Shown here one piece after another: positions 1 to 13,823 of a DNA stretch of 64,000 nucleotides. The stretch is taken from the NCBI GenBank assembly GCA_025618425.1, contig CM046832.1, forward strand, positions 60,849,087-60,913,086, read 5' to 3'. The position numbers and the translations under genes were made by a program. Every line of letters starts with the position of its first letter. Position 1 is the first letter of the stretch. Source of the stretch: Heliocidaris tuberculata (lineage: Eukaryota; Echinodermata; Echinoidea; Camarodonta; Echinometridae). A model generated the notes under the pieces. The model saw only the letters and a program-made list of their open reading frames with translations, was not told the DNA's origin and made no database searches.

Positions 1-946
1 CTAAATGGGTTTCTGTTCAGACATGTGCATTTTTCTCTTTCTCAGTTTGGCAGCTGATTTCATACGGTCGGAACTACCTGGCTTAACAAATTCTGCATAA
101 TTTAGTGATATAAATTATAGTGAACATACAAGGGTGTCATCACGCGGGTACCCACCAATGGGATGACCCCTTCTCCATCGGAAAAAGGTACACCAAGCGA
201 AGGCTATAGGGGTTTAAAAAATGTCATAAAACAATCATCGTCATCAAGGCGTGCAGGGGGAAGGAGGCTGGAGTCTTCGAAATGAAAAGCTAATCACCAC
301 TAGCAGAGACAAATGAAAAATACATCATTGTATAGGGAAAATTGCTCATCGAGATGGGGCAAGGAGAAAAATGAAACATTTTAAAAGTCCGGGGTTTATT
401 TCAATTAAAAAAAATCATTATTATGACTTTTAGTGCAATATTGTTATAGAGAAAGAAAAAGGGGACATTCAGAAACACATCGTATATCATTATTATGACT
501 ATTATCAAGGCAATATTTTTTTATTGAAAGGGGGGGGGGCATGTACAGATTTTTAAAATCAAAGTTACGACTATTAGTCCAATTTTTAGTCCATATTCTG
601 CAATGAGAAAAAAGGTACAAACATCTTATCAGTGCAATGTTCTGCATGAATTGAGAGAAAAGGTGAAGTTTCGTATATTTTATTAGGATGCAATATTCTG
701 ATAACTTGAAAAAAATTGGGGCCATTACATTGCATAATTATTTTATTGACATTTTTTCCTGTGTTTAAAGCTTTCATGCAGTTTAAAATGGTGTTTATAT
801 GGAATGTCATCTCGTTATTCTCTATATCCTCATCGCTCTTCCTATATTGGAATGCTGCAAGCGCAACTTATTGATTTGAAATGTATTTTGTGGAATACCT
901 GTTTTGGACCAAATGTCTTGAAACTATTGTTTTCGACTAACTGTTC

Positions 947-1097
947 TGGGACCCGTTGCACAAAACTTGCGTTTGATCGCAACTCCTAAAAATCAAACGC
1001 AAGTCCTTAATGCGCACTTCTGATTGGCTGAAAATAAAGTTGCGTTTGATTTTCCTGAGTTGCGTTCAAACGCAAGTTTTGTGCAACGGGCCCCTGG
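947..1097. repeat. Small foldback (MITE-like) element
   Basis: The two ends are near-perfect reverse complements over about 38 bp. The left arm begins GACCCGTTGCACAAAACTTG and the right arm ends GTTTTGTGCAACGGGCCCC. A 3-bp TGG lies immediately outside both ends (947-949 and 1095-1097) and may be a target duplication. There is no coding capacity, which suits a non-autonomous DNA transposon. The superfamily is uncertain; 3-bp duplications would fit PIF/Harbinger. Confidence 0.65.
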
Positions 1098-1562
1098 ACT
1101 TGTATCTGTTTTGAACAGATTGTTAGTTTTGATTGGTATTTATTTGACTAACAGTTTTTAACTGCTTCGTTTGGAATAATCATTTCTTTTGACCAATTTT
1201 CAACATTGATTAATTATTTTAGACTTGTTCTTTTTACTATGCTTGCAAAAGTATATATATTGATTCTTGAATTATTGAAATAGGCCAAAGTTCCGGAAAT
1301 TTGTCTCCTATGATATTAATTTTCTTTACCGAGTTTGTTTAAAATGTATATTCGTGGAAATTAATTTTGAATTAGAACAGAAATAGGCCTAGATAATATA
1401 GACAGAGAAAGAGCCTGAAAGAAAGGAGTGATATATTATTAAAGATTTTAGAAGGCGATTGTTGTGTTTGTATTTGAGCAAAATATTGTATGGTGTGATG
1501 AACTTTTGATGTTTAAGTGAGAAAGAGGAAAAGGAAGATGGTGAGAGCTAAAGGGTGAGAGC

Positions 1563-1565
<3 letters not shown>

Positions 1566-1601
<36 letters not shown>
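1566..1601. repeat. (GA)n microsatellite
   Basis: An uninterrupted GA dinucleotide run at the end of a GA-rich stretch. The minus-strand frame through it encodes only alternating Leu-Ser and is not a gene. Confidence 0.9.
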
Positions 1602-1608
<7 letters not shown>

Positions 1609-3024
1609 TTTAAGACAGAGACGAAAGAGTCCAATTCTATAATAATACACTGTAATGTTGGATAAAAAGTCTCCCAACATGGGGGTATGTTATAAACTAT
1701 AAGAAAATGAGGTTTGTTGAAATTTCGAAGATTAAACGAATCAGCGATCAATGTCACATTATCTCTGCATGTGTCCCATGTAACAAAAACACTACATGCA
1801 CTTAAATCATATATAGATACATGTAGGTGATTTGTAAAGTGAAATTCACAGAGACTCCTTTTTTTCCAAAAAGTGAAGTTCAACCCTTTTGAAAATAAAA
1901 TCTCTTCTAATCCGTATATAGTGACAACATTACTTTGCGGTTAACCTCTAATTTCTAAAATGCTGCAACGTATTCGGTTAGCATGTACTCCTATAATTTT
2001 TAATATTGGAATTGAATACAGGAAAAATGCATAGTGCATTGTCAACTGGAATAAAATTTAATGCTATATGAAATAAAGATATCATTCAAATTCTACGAAT
2101 AATTCATCCATTTCCATTTCACTTCTTTAAAAGAAGTGAAATGAACATGATGAAAGTAAAACGAAAATGCAGTCATAATCATGTTAGATTAGAAGATACA
2201 GTATAAAAATAGAAACTGAATATTTTTGGAAAATTATATCATTTTATGGCACAAGGATCTGAATGTGAAAAAATATAGTTTATTCATTTTTTTCCTACTA
2301 CCTCCTCCAGCCTCCAATGAGCTTATTGAAGACTGCGTCTTCATTTTTAATTTGTTTCACTTTCATTTCACTATCCATAAATTTTGCACTTGATTTATAT
2401 TCTGTGATGGCTTGTTATGTATTTTGTTTCTTCATAAAATTATATTCTCTTTATATTTGGGGCTTGGAACCTTTTGAAAAACAGCAGTTGCTATTTGCTG
2501 ACGTGACAAGGCCAATTCAACCCATGAGTGGAGAATGAATAAATCAAACTAAAATCGCATCAAAAGAATAATGGTCTCTACTCTTTGCAGGTTCTCAAGA
2601 GCAATTTGATGAACATGATGAATATCGCTATTTATATTTCTTTTCTGGGGGATGACAAATTTGCTTGGGGGAGGGGGAGTTGGGCAACTTACCCTCTTTG
2701 CCCTTTCAATATGGTGGTGGTGATTGTACATTTATTAATTTAGTAAATTGTTAGTCAGTATCACGAAAATACTAGCAATAAGAGAATGTCCAAATTGGTC
2801 CTTGCCATAATACGGATAAAGCATATTTGTTTATAAGCGGATCGCCCTTGCTTAGTCACTTCCTTTTGACTGACAGCTATAGGCACCATATGGAAAACAA
2901 TTATCATTGTCTCTTTTACGTTGATTCATCCCTGTTAGGTTATTCAATCAAGCATAATACTTACTGTCAATATGATATATAAAGTCCATTTTGATCCCAC
3001 ATCAGTGGTCCCATGGTTTGGGAT

Positions 3025-3614
3025 TTAAAGGAGAATGAAACCCTGGGCAAAAATCTATTTTAATGAAAAGAGAGGATAGAGAGAAGCAATTTTTAAAAAA
3101 AGTTCCATCAAAATCGGTTACGAAATGAGAAAGTTATGACAGTTTGAAAAGTCTCAATTTACTTTCTATGACGATCCTCAAATTGGCAATGTTGCTTCAA
3201 AGTGACAGTCGTAGTAGTACAATTCTCCATGTTTTGTACACAAAATTTCATATTTTTCCCATTATCTCTCAAGGCGCAGCTTGTCTCCTTCTTAGCTCAA
3301 GATATATCATGGGAAAATGTATTTGACACAACATATGTTGTGTTCACAAAAAGACAAGCAGCATTTTTAGAGATAATGGAGAAAATATGAAATTTTGTGT
3401 ACAAAACATATGGAGAGTTGTACTACTAAACCTGTCACTTTGAAGCAACATTGCCAATTTGAGGATCGCCACAGAAAGTAAATTAAGACTTTTCAAACTT
3501 TCATAACTTTCTCATTTCTTAACCATATTTGATGGAACCTTTTTTCATATTGCTTCTCTCTATCCTCTCTTTCCATTAAAATTGATTTTTCCCCAGGGTT
3601 TCATTCTCCTTTAA
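3025..3614. mobile_element. 590-bp foldback element with TTAA ends
   Basis: The left end, TTAA then AGGAGAATGAAACCC, is mirrored by the right end GGGTTTCATTCTCCT then TTAA. The two halves stay reverse-complementary for roughly 280 bp each; for example the ATTGGCAATGTTGCTTCAAA block near 3182 recurs inverted near 3440. TTAA on both sides matches the target specificity of piggyBac and Kolobok transposons. No transposase frame is present, so it is non-autonomous. Confidence 0.75.
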
Positions 3615-4648
3615 AGGTAACGTCAAATCAGTCCAAAGTCAATGGAGAGAGTGAAAAACCAAAATCCCAAATAGGAAAAGTACAACAAAAAGTTCATTCT
3701 GGTATGGGTATATATGCATTATTTTGAGGGAAAATAACAAGTCATATCTTTATCCCTAATGTTTAATCTACCCCTTCCCCTCCAAAGAAATACTATACAG
3801 TGGGGTTTTCAGGGGCGTTGATCCCGGGATGAATTTGGGGCATTTGTCCCCCCCCAAAAAAAAACAAAAACAAACAAACAAACAAACAAAAAAAAAACAA
3901 AAACAAAAAAAAAACAACTTATACGGTCATTATGTTTGCCCTGAAATGACCCCCTCCCCTCCATCCTGAAAAATTATCGAGGTTCTAGGCTGATCCACTA
4001 TAAGCAATGAAAGCAGCTATCATAATTTTGATATTTTCCTAGTCCTCCGTATACCATTACATATTTTTAAAAGATTATTATTTTAAAGTTTAATTTGACA
4101 ATAATTTATAATAAACATGAAAATAATTTTAAAAGAAAATAATTTTGGCGCTTACGATTCATATTCGTATATTTAAACAAAACCAGCAAAATTGTGATTT
4201 GGGGGTCATATTTAGAACTGCAATTTCCCAGCAGCAAAATTAATTCAGTAAGTATAAGTGCTTGCAAATATATTTATAAAGTCCATTCACATGTAAAAAT
4301 GGCAGAGTCGAGATCATAATTTAGAATACAAATATTTTTCTTTGGTTTTTGTCTTTGGACAATCTAGTCGTGTTCTCTCTCCCTCTCTCTCTCTAGACCT
4401 ATAGGTTACACACTAGGAAAATCATTCTATCCTGACCCCACCCTCTCCATGCAATTACCATATTCCATATGACTGAAATCCAGTCCATTTGTTAATATTT
4501 ACGGCGCACGGTTCAATGTGCACGTCCGATGACTATAGTACAAGAATATAGTAAACATTCATCGTGCTCGCTCTGGGTCTCATGTATCACGAATCTCTTT
4601 GTCATGTCATTATCATTCTGAATTCAAGGTCGGCTTCGTGTTGTTGTG

Positions 4649-4964
4649 GTTACTGTCAGTGGCGTAGCCAGGATTTTGTAAAAAGGGGTGGGGCACACAA
4701 ATGCAGGGCTGTCAGCGTAAGGGGATCTGCCTGGAGGGAGATTCGTATTTTTTTCTCTTCGCCAGCCCTCCAAAAGGGGGGGGGGGGGGTATCAGATTTT
4801 ATGGGGTCCAGTTTTCCTCCATAATTCTCTGACAAGCAACAACAACACACACACAAAAAACGGTTATTAGTTCTACAAGGGGGGCACAATTTCTGGGGTC
4901 AAAAGTTGTCAGGGGGCAGTTTGCCCCCCTGCCGCCCCCCCTTGTCTACTCTAGTGGTTACTGT
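4649..4964. mobile_element. hAT-type non-autonomous element with 8-bp TSD
   Basis: The element runs 4657-4956. It opens with CAGTGGCGTAGCCAGG and closes with a decayed inverted terminus (CTACTCTAGTG). Perfect 8-bp direct repeats GTTACTGT flank it (4649-4656 and 4957-4964). The 8-bp duplication and the CAGTG terminus are hallmarks of the hAT superfamily. The interior holds poly-G and poly-C runs and no transposase. Confidence 0.75.
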
Positions 4965-5698
4965 ACTGTCATATTCATTACAGAGTAAATGCATAGATTA
5001 TATACCTCGTTGTTATATTAGGCCTACATAATTATAATTCAATTAACATAACAAAATAATTGATAATATATACTATACCATGAACTCAAAAAGTCTATGG
5101 TCACTGTTATTACAACCATAATTATTTCCATAACACATTAGCGACTATTATCGTTATCATTGTATCAGTATCCCTAGTAATTCGGTATTATATTCACCAT
5201 TTATATCATATATTCCGGAATACGAATGCATATGCAAGAAAGAACATTAATGGTACAATATAATAACACGTAATTGACATTGGAGCAATATATTTTTGTA
5301 TACAGGCGAACTGAAATGAAATAAAAAAAACTGTATATAGGCTTTCACGTCTCTCTTGATCTCCATATTTCAATGTATAATTGCTAACAGATAAACGTCA
5401 TGAAGAAATGAAAATCCTAAACCAAAAAGAAATGCTAAGAAAAAAATACCAGACTATACGTTAATTGCATCGAGTTATTATCATAAACCATGTAAACTAC
5501 TGTTGTTGGTATATTTGCGTGGGAGAGATCGCGTTGTGGGTTTATGAAGTAAAATGGAATAAACTAAGGAGAAAAGTAAAAATTACGAAAAGAGAGTTGG
5601 AAGAGAGAAAAGGGAGGAGGGAAGAGGGAGGGAAGAAGGGAAGAGAGGTGGAGAGAGAATGAGAGTTAGACAGAATGGGTTAGAAAGAGATATAGCGA

Positions 5699-5699
<1 letters not shown>

Positions 5700-5734
<35 letters not shown>
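5700..5734. repeat. (GA)n microsatellite
   Basis: A purine-rich stretch (about 5560-5780) containing a pure GA dinucleotide core. The plus-strand open frame upstream, rich in Glu, Arg and Lys, is a product of this composition. Confidence 0.85.
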
Positions 5735-5737
<3 letters not shown>

Positions 5738-7879
5738 ATAGAGAAAATGAAAAGAGAGACAAAATAAGAAAGAGACAACAGAGAAATGGCAGGTAAAAGA
5801 TGGATGATGTTAGAATTAAAATTGTTCGTGCTGTATTACTCGAACAATAACGCCCACAGGTATAGAGAAATTTCCATATCTAACGACAAATAAATGAAAC
5901 TACTTGTGCCAACAAAACTACTGAAAAGGGGGAATTGGGTAAAAAGGGTGTCGCCCCTAATTGCCCCTGCCACCAACAGTAGCAAAGTAACATAATGAAG
6001 AGTGGGTCTACTCTCAGGTGATGCATGTTTGACCTCATTTCCTGCATGATTGGTTGTATTGTCATCAAGTTATTCAGACTTTTATCACGTGATTATCTTA
6101 TTATGCACCCTATTTTGTTGTTGTTATAGATATTGCATGCATATTGCATGCGAATAATTATCATGAATAGATTCTCATGTGCGGCAGGCAAAGGAAGAAT
6201 AATCACTGTGCACAAATAATAATTCGAGGTAGTTTGATTGATTGAAACATTCGTATTTGAAAATACCATCAGATCCATGTCGAAGGCAGAAAATTTCATT
6301 GAGCCCAGTTGTTAGACTGTATATTAAATTTACAACACGCTTTTCAGAGTGACGTTATTTTTACCCACTGCACTTATTCCTTGATTTGTTTTGTGAAATG
6401 TTTGTGAAATATGTCACAAAGCACAATTTTAATCAGGTCTGCATCCTGATGTCATCGGCCGAAAGCATTGCTAAAAATGGGTCTATAACGTATTTTAATG
6501 GAGCAAGAGGACAATAATTTTGCCCCCGGCTCCCGGCACGAGACGGGAAGAGTAGGTCGTATAGCGCTGAAAGGCACCCCCCCCCCCCCGTCCCTTCCGG
6601 TCCCGTGTAGGGGTTACAATACATGGGGCGGTTGATTGTGCTTCCGATTCCCCGATGTCTGGGGCCCTCTGGCCTGCATGCACAATCGATCCGCTTTTTA
6701 AAAGATATTTTCCAGCCGAGGCATTAGAACGTAAAAACCTGACCGGGGCGAACGGTTGAGGGCAAAATGTGGAACTCATAGCCGGGGCAAATGAAAAATT
6801 AAGCACAGACCTATGCTGTGAACAGAGGCCGGATGGGGCTGGGGGGGGGGGGGCAATCATAAAATTGCCTGGTGCCACCCTCTCACCGGCCAACTTGGAT
6901 AGTAGACCTGTATAATGTGTCCATGAACATTTAATACAAAACGATACATATAATTATTTCAAAATGACGTAAAAACTGAACTAAAGCAACTAAACTATAA
7001 AGCGGACGTAAAGATCTAGTTTTAAAAATATAGGGGACATGAATGGGAAAAGGTCAAGTAGTAAGCCCCAGGCCACAGTGAAGAAAAGTTTCATTGGAAA
7101 TAGCGATGTTGCATATAGGTCCCTATTGATACACACACAAAAAAAAAAAAAAAGAAGAAGAAGAAAGTATTGGAAAGTTGGTTTTTTCCGGACCCAATCA
7201 TAATGATAACGTTGATATTGAATATTGCATGGATCTAAAAATATACCGCGCATGACTCGATGATTTCATAATATAGTCATTTTGCTGCGTCGATTCAAGA
7301 AGTTAAAGCATCCGACTAGCTAGTCAAGCGAGTTTGAATTTTGACCCTAAAATCTAGGTACATTTTTGTGCAGACGATCAATCAATATCACACGGTTAGC
7401 TACTCAGTGTTCACCCTTGTCTATATTGGTTTGGCCAAAGGGAGTGTAGACTATAGTGTACGGTATGTGGAAAGGCACATTGATAAGCAATACAAGATAT
7501 TTGCAAAAAAGGGAAAAGAGAGAATCAAATGTACAACACGTAGCCAAACCCTTTTCCACTATGTACTAGTCTATGAAAAACTACAATAAGGGTATTCACA
7601 TCGCATCGCCTGTATGACTGGCGCTCTTATACAGCAAGCAGGTTAAACTGTTATTGGATTCGTCCAACACGTTATCAACGGGAACTTTCAATCCACATAA
7701 CTACTTTAAAATTAATATTTTTACGTTATAACTTAGAAACAATTGATATTAAAGCGATAGATTACTAAAATGAATTATATTTTACTTAAGAATAGCATAA
7801 TAATGATTCAGTATATTTCAAAATTGTATAATTGGCCGAAACACCCTCTCAAGAAATGATATGTACTCCCGATGGAAAT

Positions 7880-7999
7880 ATTGACTATTCCGGACATGCG
7901 CAGTATACTTTTGAGCTGCCATCTTGGCGAAGACATCGCAATTTTACGTGGAATTCGTACGGAAGAAAATTTGTTTTTCAAGCCTAAAAACTGATTTTG
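7880..7999 (+). promoter_or_regulatory. Candidate SFMBT promoter and untranslated first exon
   Basis: The only strong first-exon candidate upstream of the SFMBT coding exons. GCCATCTTGG at 7918-7927 is a perfect YY1-type motif, of the kind often found just downstream of animal start sites. CCGGA (about 7890) and ACGGAAG (7959-7965) resemble ETS sites. A consensus donor TTTTG|GTAAGT ends the putative exon at 7999, and no ATG lies between the YY1 motif and the donor, which suits a 5' UTR exon. A palindromic NRF1-type site GCGCATGCGCA follows at 8465-8475. The coding first exon has a clear acceptor at 16512-16513, so an upstream non-coding exon must exist; that it is this one is inference. Confidence 0.35.
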
Positions 8000-9797
8000 G
8001 TAAGTAACAGAACCTTGCAATACACACAATATGTAATATTGCATCAATGCATCTGGAAGTTTTGACAAGAGAAAGTGTTTTCGTGTCTCAATTCCCGCAT
8101 ACAAAATTGTTTGTGGGCGTGTGTTATTTTCATATTAACTAACAAGCGTATTCGTTCCACTGTGATGTGCGGTGGTCTTCTTGAATATAGTGCTATCAAC
8201 AAGCGGAAAGGAGCAACTTATATTACGTTTTCTTCTATATCCTTACTTTGCCTCAGCATGCGTACTGCAGGAAAATACTTTATGATAAATGAACTAATGT
8301 TTCATATTGTTTGCTTGGTTTCGCTATACAAGCTGTGTCTGCAAACTTCATCTAATTTCAAGGTTATGTGTCGACTTTACTTCGCAAGTCAATGGCAGTG
8401 CACGAGGATTCGCATCGTGCAGTTTGCGAATGCAATAGCGTTCTATTGAATATGCTAATTAACCGCGCATGCGCACTTTTTTCTTTAACCCAGATTCTGG
8501 CTTTCTTTTTTTGCCCTCATATTAATTTCTAGGTTGTTTTTTAATTGATTTTCTTTTTAACTCTCTATCACACTTATATGACTTAGATAGAAATTATGAT
8601 AGTTTTATATATGTTTGTGTATTTAAAGATACAAAAATGGCAATAACAGGCTAACTGCTACTGGGGGGAAATGAGAGATAAAATATTAGTTTCTCGTATT
8701 TATTCCAAGTGAAGTTTGTTTACTTGTCGTTCAAGCCATGGATTTCAGAGTAGGCTTAAAGATTTATAGATTACAAGTATATGTAGCAGGTTTGAAATTC
8801 ATAATATCAGTATGATATTATGCATGTGAACTAATGCAAATGTCATGACGTCTGCATGGACCATGTGTGCTTTAGTTGACTTGATGCATTTTTGGCCTAT
8901 GGATGAGAATTTTTTTTCTCCAATTCTAGATTAATCGTGGGAGTAGACTTCTCTTAGTCTTAAGGAGAAGAAGAAGAAGAATCTAAGAAGTCACAAAAAT
9001 TGTGTTGTGAGTATTACAAAATGCAAACTCTTGAACGTTTTTCCAGAAAAAAAAGAAAAGAAACTTAAGCAAATAAAAAAAGATTTCAGAGGCTTACAAA
9101 GTTTTCTTTAACCATAGAACCACTGATGTTTACTTAAAATTGTTTGATTATCACATTCAATATCTGAAGCATTCAACATGACAGTCACCAAAAAGACAAT
9201 TCCTTTTACCAGTACTACTGTGATATATTATTCTAAAATTGTACAGCCTTCAAATAGGGATTGTTCCTAAGAGTGTTAGAAGGAGAAAATAAGTCTGATT
9301 TTTAATATTGTTTCACTGGTATCTAAGCTTGCATTTTTGACAGTCAACAGAGCCAGCGAAAAAAAAATGCACGAGAGCTGAGAGTGATTTAGCTCTTGAA
9401 AGCTTCAAAATAGCTCTCGTAACCTGAAAAAGAGCTCTGGTAAAAAACAAAACAATAAAATACATAAATTCACGTGAGAAAATCACACTTTGAAACACCA
9501 AATCCAAAATAAGCTCCCATGAAAAGAAGTGTATTTTTTATACTGAACAGAGCTAAGTAGGCGTATTTACTTTGTGCGAAAAAGCATAAAAATACCTTTT
9601 CATTCATGGGAGCTCATTTGGGATTTCTTTTATGAAATTACCATTTTTCTTGGTTTAATTATATAATTTTGTGTTTTTTATTTTTTTTAAATTAGAAAAA
9701 ACAAAGTTTTTTTTTTTTTTTCTGCAGGACTCTGCACATTCTGAATACATAATATGTGCATTCACTTTTTACCATTTTTTCTTCACCAATTGAATTA

Positions 9798-10025
9798 AGA
9801 GGAGGTGCGATGGCTCAGTGGTAGAGCAGTAGAGCAGTCGTCTTGTAACTGTGAGGACTCGGATTCAATACTAAGTGGATGCACTAGTGCCCTTTGATTA
9901 AGAAAGGCATTAATCCTCGTGACCAAGTAACTTAGAGAGGACTTAAATCCGTCAGTCCTCTGGTGGCTTACTTACAAGCATAACATGTTTTCATAGCAAT
10001 TAGGTAAAATAAACCATTGAAACCA
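9798..10025 (+). mobile_element. tRNA-derived SINE
   Basis: The 5' part looks like a tRNA gene: TGGCTCAGTGGTAGAGCAG is an RNA polymerase III A box, and GGATTCAATACT, about 45 bp on, is a degenerate B box. A duplicated AGTAGAGCAG interrupts the D-arm, and the acceptor stem does not pair, so it is not a functional tRNA. A non-tRNA body of about 150 bp follows, ending in an A-rich tail. It lies in the probable first intron of SFMBT. The family name is not determined. Confidence 0.7.
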
Positions 10026-13000
10026 AAACCGTTCTCCTGAATCATTAAAAAACATGTATTTTATTGGTTAATGAAATATGGCAGTAGATTGGTCATCAGC
10101 TTGTCCACAAAGTTTGTTATTCAATAGGGGAACCTTTGAATTTCTAAAAAAAATTTTTATATCAGTTAATTGTTTTAGAAATCAGACACAATGTCACGTA
10201 TAACCTTTAAGGCAATATTTTTACTTAAACGGTAATATTTCTCATGTTTTAAATGTTGACAAACAAAAATAGAAATTATGTGAAGTTGAACTCTCACATT
10301 AAAATTATAAACACCCATCTGTAATAAGTTTCTATTTTTTTCTGCACATGCAGTAAACATACATATACATGTAAAAAGTTAGGAACCAGAAAACACATGT
10401 GCGATATGAGTTATGAAACTACTGAAAAGTGTGAGTTTTTACACAGCTGTCGATAACATAATACTCAGTTTACCTTCTTCAATGGCTCAACATATTTTTT
10501 GACAACATAAGAGGATTTGGGTATTTGGAACAGTTAAAGCGATTTTTATTAGTATAGATCTAAAATTAGCTGATTTTGCCCTTCTCATGTGGAATTGCCC
10601 AATTGCATTAAGGCTGATATCACTGAATACAATGTACAATTGTACATTTAACTCATTTGTGAAAATGTTTCTGACCTTACCATTCTGTGTACTGTAGCAT
10701 ATCCATATCAAAACTACATTTCAAAACTACATTTCACAATAAAGAATGATTACAAATTATTGAAGTGAACACTTGTCTTGCTCGAAAGATATCCCTGACA
10801 TTTTTGTCCTCTTGATAGCTTTTAGGGCTGTTGAAGATAACTACTTATCATTTTGGAGTTGAACTTATATCGTCTAAATGCAGTCAAGAAAAACGTACAT
10901 TTTCATCAAATTGATAACTCTTACTATACATGCAAGGGCTAGCGCACTGAAGGGATTGCCCCTAAACACTTCAAAATGCCATGGGTAATTTTATAAAAGA
11001 AGTTTCTGTCGGTGTGTTTATAATGTACTCATTATAACTTACAAAATATCGCAGAGCTTTCTTTGTTAAATATTTCATGGAACTTGTTCATAGATCTAAT
11101 GGCTTTTTTAAAAGCAAATTTAATGTATTTCAAGTTATTTTCTTTTCTAGTGTGAGGCTTTAAGGGATATGAATAATGCACATGAAGTATGCCAAAGGTG
11201 TGGGTGTATGGGGTTAGGGAGGATAGTTTTGGAGCTTTAGCATCCATTCTTATTAGGTGAAAGAGATGCAATTATTTTAAAAACTGATTTGAACAAGTAC
11301 CCTGCTTGTCCATGTTGGAGGTGATAAATATATACAGTGTATTTCCACGTAGATTTTGTATGCACCAAGAGATTTTCACATAGATCAAAAACTGATTATT
11401 GGAACAATTTGAATGGACCTCTCTAGAAAATGTTTTTTCTCTTCAATGCCTAATCATTTGCTGGTATTGAAATGAGTGTTGATTTTCATAGCCATCAATG
11501 CCCTTTACTATTTTTGTTGTTAAACATATTGAGTATTATTTTGTTATGGGTATAGTCTATTGCTTCAATCTGTAAGTAATTGTGGCCTTCATTTCTCTTC
11601 CTCCCCTCTCTCTCTCTTTCTCTCCTTTCTCTTCTCTTGGTGTATTTTCTTTCTTTCTCTCTGTTTTCCTCTTTCTCACCACTTTCCTCCTCCCCTTTAT
11701 TTGTTTTCCTCCATATTGTTTGAAATTTATTCAAATGACTTTCCAGAACCTACCAAAACATGAAAAACATGGACCCCCACCCCCCCCCCCCCCCTCCAAA
11801 AAAAAAGAAAAAGGAAAAGGAAGAGCAAAAAATAGAAATAAATTCAAAATACCATTTTGGAAGTCGATGGCAGAAGATATAGATGTGGGAACTTTGATGG
11901 AACATAAGGAACTGGTACAATGTATTTCATAATTAAGCTGTATTTATTTGAAGAAAATCTCATTATGTGGGGGAACAATAGACAACAAATATGCCTCTTT
12001 ATGTGAATCACAGTTGATTAAATTCTTCTTTTTTCCCCTTCTAAGTGCAGATTAAAGTTTTCTTTGTATTTTAGACTTTGTATGTCATTTGATTTTGTTT
12101 CTATTCTCATGAAAATGTTCTTCAAAACTTTTCCCAATGGCAATGTTTTGTCAGGTGCTGGTGTTTTCATTCTAATTTAGCAGCAGCTGATAATTTTCTC
12201 ACCTTGCTAACTTACATTTCCCATATATCAGTTCTCTGTTACCAACCGACATTGTGTTAAAGGACATGAAATATCAGTTATCAAAAAATGTTATCAGCAC
12301 GACAGCACCTGGAATCCTGGATTTTTCATTGTTCTTTCTGCTTAGCCTAGATGCTAAATTGTTAAGATTTTTCTCTTCAAATATGCAATACTGATGATAT
12401 CACAGACAGTCTCGGTAGCAAAAACAAGGCTGGCAAGAAACTTATCTAACATAGTCAATACTATTCTCCTTTTATCATAAGACACATGAACGAGATTATT
12501 TAACATTCCATTCACGATTTCGAACAAATTTTAGTGTAAATATCTGTAAGAAACGCTTGGTAACGGCTTTTCACTGCCTCACGCTAAGACCATATCCACC
12601 CGAAGGTTCCCCGCACAATAAACCCAGCGCTTCGCACTGTGTGCAGCCTATTCTATAACACACAGCAATCCCTATGTGCGTAATGTGTGTGGCCGTTGTT
12701 TGAATTTACATCCCCTCTTTTTTGGGCCAGGGATTTTTATTACTTTTCACCTCTCATTCGATAAATATTTCACTTGAGGAGGAAAAAACTTCACAGCATC
12801 TTAGTTATGTTAGTACCATGCTGTTTATTAAGTAAAATCAAAGAAATCTCACGAAAAGTTTTTGAGAGCTTCCCAAAACTATCTTCTACCTTTAATATTG
12901 CTACACTTGTCCACTGTTAAGTCAGGTGTCTGAAACGCAATCCATCATACGTTTGGAGAAATGTTGGAAAGTTGTCTGAAATTTTGAAATGTTAGAAAAT

Positions 13001-13823
13001 TTGTTAGGGAAAACAACTTGTCCTCCCCCCCCCTTTTTTTTTCTTCAATTTTTGGTATGATTGTGCACTAAAACTTATTCTTGCTTTTGAATGAAAACAA
13101 TAACAAGCCAAACTACAAATTGCGATATTTTGTTCACTACAGTCACAGTGACATTGTTATTTTAAAATCAATTTTTTTTTTTTTTTTTTTTTACCATAGT
13201 ATACTGTAAATTAACCTGCAATTACATGCAGTGAACCTCAAAGACTGTAAAAGTGAAAATTTTCACACGATTAATTTTTAGTGCTTGGCCGAGGATAGTG
13301 AATTTCATGTTTTTAATTTGCTAATGCACTAACTCATGGGCAAAAAAATTACATAAACAAAAATACATGTTTTTATTTTGCGCAAAATTCCTGCCTCGGC
13401 AAATGCGCAAAATATTCCATATTTACCATACCAAAAAAAATTAACAAGCTAAAAATGTGACCGGTAATATCATCACTGCCATTGCGACTTGTTGCTAGCT
13501 CATAACTTAAAACTAAACCAGAATAGGATTATTATTACATTGTACATGGCAGAAATGCTTGTAAATCAGTTTGCAACATTTATGAAAATAAATGAAGAAA
13601 AAAATTACTGCCCATTCTTTCAATATGAATAACCACTGCAGAGATGCCAGTTCCTTGAAGGGGATCATTCACTAAAAAATAGTTTTGCCCTGTACGTTTT
13701 GTTTCTATGCTGGTATAAAGATATCAGCTTCAATTCTGTAAGTCCACCCTGATATATGTTGGTTTTAATAAAAGCAGAAAAAGATTAAAGAAACAGATCA
13801 GTGAAAGTGTGAGCAAAATCCAA

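Larger units (their letters stand above)
1..7860. other. Intergenic flank, no gene recognised
   Basis: I found no coding exon with a recognisable domain on either strand. The open frames here are short, low in complexity or broken. The stretch is AT-rich and holds foldback elements, a hAT-type MITE, GA microsatellites near 1.57 and 5.70 kb, an A-rich tract near 3.86-3.92 kb and several poly-G/C runs (about 529, 4779, 6580 and 6840). A GC-richer patch at about 6.49-6.90 kb carries an open frame on the minus strand that matches nothing I recognise. Confidence 0.6.

Noticed and set aside
6495..6893. 132-codon minus-strand frame in a GC-richer patch
   Set aside because: Pro- and Gly-rich through poly-C/G tracts, no recognisable domain, no splice or promoter context. 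Possibly an unidentified repeat.
9798..9870. Functional tRNA gene
   Set aside because: A and B boxes are recognisable, but the D-arm has an insertion, the acceptor stem does not pair and a SINE body follows.
11495..11932. Overlapping frames on both strands rich in Ser/Phe/Leu or Glu/Arg
   Set aside because: Strand-symmetric readings of a pyrimidine-rich tract and a poly-C/poly-A run; no conserved features.
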